DNA of 64,000 nucleotides from Yamagishiella unicocca (lineage: Eukaryota; Chlorophyta; Chlorophyceae; Chlamydomonadales; Volvocaceae). This document shows, in pieces, positions 46,201 through 58,200 of this stretch. Positions within the stretch are counted from its first letter, which is position 1; each line of letters starts with the position of its first letter. The position numbers were made by a program, and so were the translations under genes. The stretch covers positions 1,302,001 to 1,366,000 of the forward strand of contig BDSL01000014.1 of NCBI GenBank assembly GCA_003116995.1, given 5' to 3'. The notes below the pieces were generated by a model that searched no databases, was not told where the DNA came from, and saw only the letters and a list, made by a program, of their open reading frames with translations.

Positions 46201-49200
46201 TGACGGGGGCGGCGGCCCGGCTGGCTACGCGGACGAAGGACTGAACGCCGAGGACGAGGAGTTCGACAACCAGGCGTTCCTGGAGGAACTCAGGCTGAAG
46301 GAGGAGGTGGGGACGCGGGGTTTGGCGGCCTCGCGTGCGGGGCGTGTTGACCTGCCTGCCTACCTGCGGGAGCCATCAGTGACCGCAGCACTGGCTTGCT
46401 GCTCCGGCAAGGGCGTGTTTATGTAGGAGATCATTTTGTTTGTTTATGTTTTAGGTTAAGGAAAAAGGGATTCAAGTTTGGAAAACTACAAAATCGCTCC
46501 AGTGCTAATAGCAAGGAGTTCCGTTCTTGTGTGCCGGCCGGCACACAACAACCGCTGTGTGCCGTGCGGTGCGTCGTGCGGTGTCGTGCGGTGCGCGCGC
46601 CTTACGGGACTCGTCGACTGCCGGCGGTGGTGTCGCAGGATGACGAGCACGAGGAGGAGTTCCTCAGCGAGGGCAGCGGCGACGAGGGCGAGGTGGCGGA
46701 CGAGGAGGGCGAGGGGGCGGCGGGGCGGCAGCAGGGGGCGGCGGAGCTGGCGGCGGCAGCCCAGGCGGCGGAGGAGGACCTGGATGACACAGTGGCGCAG
46801 GACGAGCCGCCGCCGCCGCCAGCGGCGGCGGTTGGCGGCGCGGGTAAACGCAAGAAGAGCCAGCCAGTGCGGCGGGTGGTGCACGGCGGCGGTCCCGCCG
46901 GCGCAGCGGCGGAGGGTGAGGGCGCTGAGGCGGCTGCGGCTGCGGCGGCCGCCGGCGGCGGTGGCGGCGGCGTGGGCTTTGCTGCTGGCGGGGGGCTGTC
47001 CAACGGCATTCGCAGCATGTTGCGGGAGCTGGCGACGAAAGGAGGTGGGTGCGGACAGCCGCTCTCTTGCGCTGCCCGGACATCTTTTTGGCTCCCAGGT
47101 CCCGTCTGCGTGTTAGAGCGGGAGGCGGGGCCAGGGGCCAAAAGTTTGCTTGGTCAGCAATCGTTTTTTCCGGATTGCCGATCAGCCATGCCGCAAAAGC
47201 GCTGGCCTCATCTTGCGTACTTCATACCGTCCTCCACGGCTTTGCCCCCCTTCCAACCCGCGTCTGTTCCCCCCCCGCCCCCGCTGCGCCCTCTCCCCCC
47301 CGCCCCCGCTGCGCCCTCTCCGCCCCGGCCCCGCAGCCTTCGTGGCCAGCAGCCCCATGACTCAGATCGAGACCCGCTACACTCGCGCCACGTTGGGCCG
47401 CCTGATGGACGTGCTGCTGCAGGAGGTGGCGCGCATCAAGTCGGAGTGGCAGGCCTCCAAGGCCCGGGTGCAGCTGCAGGTGCGGCGCCACCCACCCACC
47501 CACCCACCCAGGGAGCCCCTTCTGCCGGCACCTCTGCCCCCCTTTTCCCCCCGCAACGTTCCCTCGCCCCCCCCAGCAACCCGCCAACACGCCCACCAGT
47601 TCCTTCGTCCCATCTTACGTCCGCAACGGTTCCTTCTTAGAACCGTGTGTCCCACGTCCCTACGCTTCCCCCGCGACAGCTCACCTAACCCCACCCACGC
47701 CGCCACCTCACGCCGCTGACGCCAGCCGTCTGATGGCGCCCCTCCTGCCCACCCACCCCCTATGCGGTTTTTCTCGCATCCACGGGTCTTCCTCGCAACT
47801 CCCCTATGCGCCGACCCGCGTGTTCCCCCTCAACCCCTGGTCGCCTCCGCCGTGTTGCAGGCCAAGGCGCTGCGCTGGTGGACCCAGGCGCGCGCCCCCG
47901 CGGCTGCGGCTCTGAGCGACGCCGCGGCGGCCGCCGGGCTGGCCGCCGCGCAGACGCACTCGGACACCTGGCGCGAGGAGCTGCAGCGCCTGGACAGCCG
48001 CGTGCTGGGTGTGTGTCGCGAGGTGGCGACCACGTACGTCAACGAGGAGGAGGGCTTCCAGCGGGCGAAAAAGAAGTGAGCAGGCAGCGGCGGGGCGTGT
48101 GGGGCAGGGGGAGGGTGTATGCGGGGGGCAGCGGGGCGCGAGGGAGGGGTGTGGAGGGGGGGGTTGGGGTGCATGGTCAAAAAATAAAAACTGGTCGGGC
48201 TTGATTGGTTGGCTGATGGGCCCTGATGGGTGCTTAATTTAGGGTTTTTTTATTTATACGTGCTGCCGCAGGTATGCGGACATGCTTTCGGGCTCGGTTA
48301 TCAAGTCGGAGGAGCTCAAGCTCAAGCTCGATGCGGCGGGCAGGACCCGGCAGGAGGCGGAGGACCTGCAGCGGCAGGCGGCGGAGCAGCTGCGGGAGCA
48401 GTGGCCGCAGGAAGTCAAGCCGCGCAGGCGCCGGCGCAAGCGCGGCGGCGAGGAGGGCGCTGCGGCTGGCGCCGGCGGGGGTGACGGGTCGGCTAGCAAG
48501 GGGGCAGCGCAGCAGGCTGACGGGGCCGGCGCCGGTGAGGCGTCCGGGGGCGAGGAGGACGAGGACGGGTCGGAGGACGGGAGTTACGACAGCTCCTTCA
48601 TTGATGACGACGAGGCGGCGGAGCTGCTGCAGGCGGCGGAGGGAATGGAGCTGGGGGACGACGGCGCTGAGGGGGCCGCTGACGGCGGCGGCGGACAGCG
48701 CGCCGGGAAGTCGCGTGGGCGGGGCGCAGCGAGCGGAGCCGCTGAGGGGGGCAGAGGCGAGAAACAAGCGGCGGAGGAAGAGGGGGAGGAGGACGGGGAG
48801 GAGGAGGAGGACGGGGCGGAGGGAGGGGGCGGCGGTCTGCCTGCAGTTGTGGGCCTGGCGCCGAACGAGACCGAGGTGCTGCTGGGCTTCAAGGCCAGGC
48901 GGAAGCAGCGGCTGCTCGACATGCAGGCGCGACAACACCGCCGGTCGCAGCCGCTGCCTTCGAGTGGCGAACTGGGTGCGGCGGAGCTGCCGGCAGCGGC
49001 GGACGCGCCGGGCGCAACAGCTCATAAGATGGCGTCCGGGTCTGACGGCGGCGGAGGCGGCGACGGCGGCGATGGCGGCGGAGGCGGTGACGCTGCTGCG
49101 GGCGCTCCACCGGCCGGGGTCCAGCAGGAGGACACCGACATGGCGGACGCGGATGGAGGGGAGGCAGCGGACGGGGCCGGCGGAGCCGACCAGCCCAGTC

Positions 49201-52200
49201 CCATCCGGTCGCCGGCGCCCGGCCAGGAGGCGGCGCCGACGGCTGTGCCGTCCGAGCTCGCGCCGGGCGCCGTACCGGATGACGTCAACGGCACCGATAG
49301 CGACGTGACGTGCACGCGGACCGTAGCCAAGCAGGCGAAGCGAGGCCGGGGGCGACCCCCGAGCACCCCGCCAGGCGCGGGCGGATCCGGGCCTGACGGG
49401 CCCGGCTCCGGCACTGGCGCGGGCTCCGAGGCCCTCGGCTCCGAAGTCAGATCCACGCCGCTCGTCCAACAGATGCTGACGGTGGGCGCGCTCGTGGACG
49501 TGCTGTCGTACGCCAGCGACCTGGAGCCGCCGGCCGGCGGGTCCATGTACCGGGCGTGGCGGGAGGGCGGCCGGACCACCGCCGTGGGAGCGGATGGGCA
49601 GTTCACGGTGGCCATGTCGGCCGGCAAGGGGCTGCAGGTGCGGCGCCGGGTGCCTGTTGGGGTGGCGGCCAGGGGCTGGGGGTTTGATAAGAGAACCCGC
49701 GAATCCACGGCCCACAAACCGAGGGCGGTGAAGGTGATGGTCCAGCGAAGCGGCGCGGCAAAGGGGGGGGGGTGCGAAAAAGAACCGTCCGTTTACCGTG
49801 GCGGCCAGTTGGGGGGAGGCGGGGCGTGTATCAGTCGAATGCGCGTGTGGTTGAGAGGGAGGCGGCAAGGCATCAGGCTGTGAGGTGATGGGTGGGGCAT
49901 CGGGCTCTCTGGTCCGGCGCCCCCCGGCCCGCCCCCCGCGCACGAGCGTTGTACCCCGGATGAGCCCCCCATGGATGTTTGGCGCCCTGTTCGACATCCT
50001 GTTTGACATCCTGTTCGACATCCTGTTTGACGCCGGTGACCCACCCACCGCAGGGCGGCAACGAAGGCGCTGAGGCTGCTGCCGCCACAGCGGTCACGTA
50101 CCTGGAGGTGCGGGCGGGGTCGGGGGACACATGAGCGGGGGCCGGCAGGTGATCCCACGCCGTGTTTGCCCGGTGCTGGGCTCATCAGACTTCTGCTGAG
50201 CAGCTAGAGGCGGGTTAGGTGGTGCAGATGTGCCTGATACCGCCGCATGCACTGCCGCCGCATGCAGTACCGCCGCATACAGTACCGCTCCTCACCGTCA
50301 GAGCGCCGCAGCCCTTTTGATCGTGCTGCAGCTCCGTGCCTCCTCGGAGGCCCCCCCCCCCACGGGTCTTCCTCGAACCCCCCATTGCGCCGCTGGCAGC
50401 TGCACTTGTCAGTGCCTGACCCGCGCCACCGGCCTGAAACCCTGCCCCTCGCCCATACACGGGTTTTCCTTGCAGTCCCCAATCCCGCCTGAAACCCTGC
50501 CCCTCCCGCGTCCCGCTTGAAACCCTGTCCCTCCCCCCCTCCCGCCTGAAACCCTAACCCCCCCCCCTCCGCAGCTGCCCGCCTCCAAGCTGCGCCCCGC
50601 CAGCGCCTGCAAGGACGCCCCGGTGCTGCTCAAGGCGGGAGAGCCCCAGCTGGCAAGGTGAGGCGGACCTGACCTGACCTGCGAGGGCACCAGCGTGTGC
50701 TGCTCGCGGTCCGGACCGCTGCTGCCTTGCTCCGCCGGTTACGTAGTGCCACGGCTTCGTGGACCCCCCATGGGGGTGAGGCACGCGAGCTTGCGACATC
50801 GATCATTCCTGCCGGAAGGACCAGGACCATGCAGCGAGCGCCTCACCCCTGACGCGGCCCGCTGCCCCTGACGCGGCCTGCCCACCGCTGGTCTCAGCGG
50901 CTCGCTGCTGCAGGTCCGCGAGGAGGACGAGGAGGGCAGCGTGCTGTGGAAGCCGGTCATGGTGCTGGCGGTCGTACGTGCGTACGACAGCGCGGTGGCC
51001 TTCCGCTGGTCGGAGCTGCGGGAGCGGCTGCCGCGGCGGGAGCCGACCCGGGGGTCGTGGGAGCGGCAGGGGGAGTGGAAGTGGGTGCAGGCAGGTGGGT
51101 GCGTGGGTGAGGGGTGGGTGAGTGGGTGAGGGATGGGTGGGTGGCAGCACGGGGTGAGGGGTGGGTGGGGTAACGTTGGGATGGCGAGTGGGGTCTTGAG
51201 CTGTGTTGGGGCGGGCAGGGAGCGGTGGCGGGCTGTCGGGAGGGGCTGGTGCTCCCCTAGGTCCGGGGCCTGCGGTGCGGCGACGGTGTTGCGGTCGGGT
51301 CGCGATCCCTGGGCGAGCACCCCCGTGGTTTGTCGGCCGTGGATTCGCGGATTCTCTTTAGACCCCCGTGAGAGTGCCTCCCCAGCAAGCTGCTGCTGCT
51401 GTCGTCACTTTCACGCTACCCAGACGCGCCGCCTCGTCCGCCTTTCCTGCGTGTCTAAGCAGGCAACGCCGCCGCAGCTGCGACCACCCCCGGCCCCGCC
51501 GGCTGCAAGGCTGGCGCTGCGGAGCGGACGAGCGCGGACGAGTACGGCGACGCGTCGTACGTCGGTACCCTGCGCCGCAACCGCCCGGCGGCGGCCGACG
51601 CCGCGGTCGCGGGCGACGAGTCTGGCGGGTCAGCTGCGGTGACCCACGTGCGGCTGCTGTACCTGCACGAGTACGTGCAGCGGAAGGGCCGCGGCGACCT
51701 GAGGAGACTGATGGGGCAGGTGGGGACCTGAGGAGGCTGGTGGGGCAGGTGGGGACCTGAGGAGGCTGGTGGGGCAGGTGGGGACCTGAGGAGGCTGGTG
51801 GGGCAGGTGGGGGCCCGCGGGTAGGGCATCACAGCTCCCGCCCAGCGCTCCAGGGGGGCCATACACCGCAGGACTGGGCTGGGCTAGGGTGCCGTGGAAG
51901 GAGGGAAGGACGAGCGACCCGGGGGGAGGGAAGCATGAGCCAACAGGGCGTGACCCGAAAGCAGCGGGCCGCTGGCTGTGCCGGCTGTTTTCTTCTTGGC
52001 TTGCACCCGAAACGTGCTCCGAAACCCAGGGCCGCTCGCGGTGATGTGCTCCGGAACCACCGCTGCTGTCGCGGGGCCGTGCGCGCAGGTCACCGTGGAG
52101 GAGCTGCTGGAGCGGCGAGCCGCCATGCCGCTGTTGTGGTGGAAGCAGCGGGCGGGGGAGCGGAAGGGCGTGTGGCACCAGGTGGAGGGCGACCCCAGCC

Positions 52201-55200
52201 TGGCGCAGATAGGTGGGCGCAGATAGGTGGGAGCGGATAGGTGGGCGCAAATAGGTGGGCGCAAATAGGTGGGGCGCAGATTGGTGGGCGCAGGGGGGCG
52301 GACGAGCACTCGGCTACTTGGCGAGCGGTGAATGAGCACACGGGGCCGGAACCGAAAATGCCGTGTACGTGTCCACGGGATTGGGTACGAACCCACGGGA
52401 CCGGAGTGGGCCTGTACGGGCCAAGGGTAGCTGCTGCGGGGGCCGGGAAGGGGCCTGCGTCAACAGCTACCGTCACCCGCAGCCCGAGTGGGCCACTGCC
52501 GCACCACCTGCCGCTGAAGCCGGTCGCCCCGCCGCCCACCCGGCTGTTCCGGGAACCTCCCCCCCCCTCCCACCACCCCCGCCACCTCTTCTCTGCAGCC
52601 AAGGAGATCCTCCATCGCGTCACGGACGTGCGGATATGCCAGCAGTTCAAGAACCTGAGGGGGGCCGCGGAAGCGGCCGCCGCCGAGCAGAAGCGGAAGG
52701 AGAAGGAGCAGGCGCGCGACGTGGTCATGTGCCTGGACGCGACCCAGCCGGATGAGCTGGTGCAGCTGCAGCTGCAGCAGGCGAGGCAGATGGCCGCGGA
52801 GGAGCGGCTCCGGAACCAACAGGCGCGGGTGGTGGCGCAGGAGCTGCGGCGGAAGTTCCTGGTGGAGATACCAAAGGCGGAAAGGTCAGCGCTGCCGCGG
52901 TCCGAGGCGGGGGGGGAAGGGGAGTGTGGAAGCGCGTGGCGCGTTACATGATGCGAGGCAACCGCGGAGCAGCCGTGGGGGGATTGTGAGGACAACCCGT
53001 GTTCAAGTGAAAAACCGTTTGCGGGGTGTGGGGTGTGGCGAGGGGGGGGAGTTAACCCGTGAACCGACATTGGAAGGACGGGGGGACGGAGCGAGCAGGA
53101 TGGCGGGAGGCTGAGAGCGCCGAGATCCCCGCCGCGGCCGGCTTTGTTAACGACCAGTCGGCAAAGCGTCGCCATACTTGAGAAAGGGGATGGTCCCCCT
53201 CCTCGTGGTGAGGCGTGCTACTTGCTCCATGGGCCCGCTCCTAAGACTTTGCGCCTGCGATGCGATGGTTTCGAAGCCGTGAAGCTCGCGGCGGTCCGCG
53301 ACTCCGACCCCGCCACTCACCGCTCCGGCCCTCCCCCACGTCCCTCGGGGACCCCCCGCCCTTCGCGGCTGCACGTTCCCTCAGTTACTTTGGCAAGAGC
53401 CGCAAGATGACGTTCGCAAACAGTACCTTCGATCACGCCAGCGATGAAGACGATGAAGACCCCTCGCGCAGGTGGGATGCGGCATACTCTTAACACCCTA
53501 CCACCCTACCACCCTACCCCCTCAACATCCACGCAACGACGCGCCGTATGGTTGCACGCTTGTTGCCCAGCGCCGTCCGAGCTCCACCCCTCCGCTTCGG
53601 CACTACGATGGCCCTCTCTGCAGCACCCCTTTCGCTTTTACGTCCCGCCCCGCTCCGGCACCGCCTCCGCCCTCACTCCCCTGCCTCCGTGTGCTTTGGT
53701 CCCTGGCTGCCGCGGCTCCGCCTTCATGAGCACGCAAGAGCCGCCCGTGCCATTATGTTTCTCCTCGTCACAAATACACGGTCTCTTTGTTGCTGCGCCA
53801 CTACAGCGCACCAACTGGCTTCACAGCCGCACGTGCGGCGCGCAGCAAAGCTCTTGAACTCTTGAGGGAGTGTCTGACGCAGTCACGGCTGGTATTCCTC
53901 TCAGCCGCGACAGCCGCCGTGCGCCCATCATGATGACGAACCGTGCGGGTGTGCGGGTGTGCGCCCCCCGTGTTTGCATTGCCTGACCGCAGTCGTCGGC
54001 GGCGAGGCGCCAAGGGCGGCGACGCGGCGGCTGCCGGCGGCTCGAGTGGCCGTCCGGGTCCTGGCCGCAAGCGCAAGCGAGGCACCCCCGGGGCGGCAGT
54101 GGAGGTCGCGACACCCGCACCCAGGCAAGCCGCGAGCAGCGCTGGGGAGTCGATTTGGTGTGTGTGTGCGTGTATGTGTGTGTGTGTGTGTGTCGGTTTG
54201 GGGTGTGTGTGTGTGTATGTGTGTGTTTTATATATGCTGCGCTGAGCCGCGAAGGAGACTGAGCGCGAAGAGACCAAGGAATCCGGAGGCAGGGCGAGGC
54301 GCCAATGTGTGTGTATGTGTGTGTACGTGTGTGTGTATGTGTGTGTGTGTCGATTTGGGGTGTGTGTGTGCGTGTATGTGTGTGTGTGTGTGTGTGTCGA
54401 TTTGGGGTGTGTGTGTGCGTGTATGTGTGTGTGGTCGGGGGAGGGTGTTCATGTGGGGCGGGGATGACGTGCGTGCCCGCTCGAGCCAGGAGGGGGGTGC
54501 AAGGAGACCCGTGGGTCGGCGCTGAGAAGCAAAACCGGTTGGGGAACGTTTGGCCGGGAGCGGGGGGAGCTGTAGGGCAGTAGGGGGAGGACGAGCTGGT
54601 GCGGCGCACGGCTGCATTACCTGGCCCAGGCCAGCGCAGCGGCTGTACGGCTGAGGCATCGTAGCGCCCAGCGCGCGGCTTGCGTGTTAGGTGGGTAGCT
54701 GGGACAACCGCCGCGTGCGTAAGCGGGGAGCCGCGACCACACGTGTACGCACCCGGCCGAATGCCGCCTGGCCTCCCTCCCTCCCTCCTTCCCCGTCCGC
54801 CCTCCCTGCAGCGCGGCAACCGAGTCCACTCGTGATGCCGAGGACGGGGCTGAGAGCGGCGGCGATGACGACGACGACGACGACTTCCAGGTCATTGAGC
54901 TGCTCAGCGAGGACGAGGAGGAGGAGGGTAGTGGCGCGGCTGCGGCGGCGGCTGAGGCGGCTGCGGCTGCGGCTGCTGCTGCGCCGGCTGCGGCTGCGAA
55001 GGGTGGTCGGGGTGGTGAGTCGGGGCGCGTGAGGGATTCGTGGGGCATTGAGGCATTGCGACCTGAACAGCGTATCAAGAGGAGTAGCACAGTCATAGTC
55101 GGCGGGAGCTGGCCCCCTCATGCGCACTCCCATGCGCTCGGCATCACACGGCACGGGCAGGAGCACATGGTTGGGGCTTTATGTCTCGGATAGGTTGTCA

Positions 55201-58200
55201 GGGTTGGAATGGGGGTGGTGCGGGGTAGTGTTTGGTCCTGCTGCTGGCTCGCAGCCGTTACGTCGGGGTGCCCCGCCCATTGAACCGCTGCCGGGTCAGC
55301 CTAATGCTGACGTGTTTGCTTGCGATCGGGGGCCATCGTAACGTGGAGGTGAGATAAGGCATGCTCATGATGCTCTTGAAACCTCAAAACGGCAACGCAG
55401 GCCAGGCACCACTCGTGTATGTGGTGGGTGCGGGGCGGTGTGTGTGTATGTGTGTGTGTGTGTGGTCACCGCCCCATTCCTTCCCTCAGCTCGCCTTCCC
55501 TGCTTCGCTCCCTGGGGGGGGGGAGGTGTCGTCACAGCCCCATTCCTTCTCCCAGCTCGCCGGCCCTGCTTCGCTCCCTGGTCCTCAGGCCGCGGCGCCG
55601 GGGGCGGCAAGCGAACCCACCAGCGGGAGCTCACTGCTCGCGGAGTGGTGCAGAAGCAGAAGCAGGTGCGCCGTCGCGTCACCTGGGGCAGCAGGGCTGG
55701 GTGCAGGGCTGGGTGCAGGGCTGGGGCAGCAGGGCTGGGGGCAGGGCTAAACACCAGTGGGCGACTGGGTACTAAACCACAGGTGCAGACACCAGTAGGA
55801 GACTGGGGATTAAAACGGCACGGAGCGCCGCACCCGATTCCTCCCATGCCGCACCCGATTCCTCCCATGCCGCACCCGATTCCTCCCATGCCGCACCCGA
55901 TTCCTCCCATGCCGCACCCGATTCCTCCCATGCCGCACCCGATTCCTCCCATGCCGCACCCGATTCCTCCCATGCCGCACCCGATTCCTCCCATGCTGAC
56001 TGGCTGACTGGCTGACTGGCTGCGCCCCGGCGGTGGCCCCCTGGCTCTGTGCGCCTCGCAGTGGCAGAAGCAGCGAGGTGAGATGAAGAAGCTGCGGCAG
56101 GAGGCGCTGCAGCGGCGGCAGGCGCTGGACGGGGAGGTGCAGGGGGGCGACGAGGGCAGCCGCGCGCTCTTCGACGACCGGCCCCTGCCCAAGGTGCGCA
56201 GCGGACTCGGTGACGATGCCTTGCCGCCTGCGTCGCACCCGGCAGTGACACTGCGGCCCTGCTGCTGCCGCGGCTGACGCCATGTGCAGGGCAGGGGCCC
56301 GCGTCGGCCCGGTGCGTCCTACTCGGCATATCGCACCGCCCGCCGTACCGGCCGACCCCGCCCTTGGTTTGTGGGCCGTGGACCTACACCTCCGCCCCTT
56401 TCGCCACCACCGTACCAAGGACGCACCCCCCGCTATCCTTCCCCCCTCCCTCCCCTCCTGCTAACGCCCCCTGCTGCCCCTTGCCCGCATGCTTCGCGTC
56501 GACCGCTTCCCCACCCGCTCTGGGCCCTGGCCAGGTGAGTTCCGCCGCTGGGTTGGGCCTCTGTTCTGGTAGTTTTTTGCTAGTCGTTGCGTTCTTGTCT
56601 GCTGGCGTCGGGACCTGCGTCTGGGCTTTCGCGTCCCCCATGGCGGCGCGGCGCGGCTTCGGCCTCCTCTCCTGGACGACCGCGGACCTTCTCTGGTAAT
56701 GACCGGCTTCCTCACGCATCTGGTCGGTATTCGGGCGGGTCGGGACTGGGACTCCGACTAGGACTGGGACTGGGACCGGACCGCGATGTCCGCTCTCCCA
56801 TAGCGCACCAACTCCCACAGTTCTCCTGCTAGCGCCCAAAACTGGTTCTGCGATAAGTTTACGTGCGTCGCGCGGGGTCCTCGCTTCCTTTCGTCTCGCC
56901 GTAGCCGATATAGCTTAGCCGCCAATGGTCATATTACGGCCTTCGGCTTTCGTATCCCCAACCCAGTTCTCCCGCATGCATCTCAAAACTTCTGTTTTAA
57001 ACGATTTTTTCGGACATCCACGGGTTTCCCTCGAACCTCCCCTCCTGCGCCTCCTTACGCCGCCACCTTCCCTGCCCTCAAGCGCCTCCTTACGCCCACA
57101 CCCTCCCTCCCCTCCTGCGCCCCCTGCTGCCTCAGATGGCCGCGTGCTTCGCCAGCCGCCTTAAGCCGCACCAGCTGGAGGGGCTGCGGTTCATGTGGGA
57201 GAACCTGGTGGACAACCACCTGCTGGATGACGTCAACGGCAAGGTGGGCCGCGGGGGGCTGCACGGCACTGCGGTTGTGCAGCAGGCGGGCCTTATCATG
57301 GGCTGGTGACGTTGGGGGAGGGGGTGGCGGCGGGGATGGGCCGTCACCACCACCGCCATCACCACCATCGCCACCACCGCCACCACCGCCACCACCACCA
57401 CCGCCGCCACCACCGCCGCCACCACCGCCACTGCTAGCACGCGACCACACGAACACGTGCAGCCCCACTACACGACTGCCGCCCCACGACGTCCCTCGCC
57501 GCCGTTACGTGCGCGCAAGGCTGCCGGTCGTAGTGGGCTGCCGCTGCTGCACGCTTGCACGTGCTGTTGATGGAACGCTGGTTTGTTCGTGCTGCCAGCT
57601 GCTCCTACACACCTGGGACCTCTTTCCCGCCAATTCCCTTACCGAACCCTCTCCCCCCGCCGCCGCCCCCCGCCGCCCCACTCCACCTTCCCCCACCCCC
57701 ACCCCCCACCCCGGGATTTCCTCACCACTTCCTCACCCCCCAGCGGCAGCACCAGCAGGCCGAGACCGATGCCGGCGGCGGCTGCATCCTGGCTCACACC
57801 ATGGGGCTGGGCAAGACGCTCTCCACCATCGCCTTCCTGCACATGTTCCTTGGCCAGGGCCTCGCGATCAGCACCAGCCAGGCCTCGGACGGCGCTGGCG
57901 ACGCCTCCGAGGCCTCCGACACCGACCGCCTGGCCGGGCGGCGGCGCGCGCTGCTGGTGGTTCCCGCCAACGTGCTGTTCAACTTCTACGGCGAGTTCCA
58001 CCTGTGGCTGCCGGAGCGGGGCAGTGCGGACGAGGCGCTGAGCAGGCTCACGGCGAAGAAGGTGCGGGTGTGGTGCGCGGACGTCTTGGTTCGCAGCGCG
58101 GGGGGGGTAGCATCAAGCCTCACATCGTAGCGGCGGGGGGGGAGAGGGGCGGCTTCCTGCAGCTCCCCGCCTTGGCCGGCGTGCATGTGGCGGGTCGAGC

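Noticed and set aside
53821..54819. Long minus-strand His/Thr-rich ORFs
   Set aside because: They are reverse-strand reading of the TG-rich microsatellite.
55365..56418. MGGIGCG / HGRNRVR repeat proteins on the minus strand
   Set aside because: Reverse reading of the 21-bp intronic minisatellite, with no flanking support.
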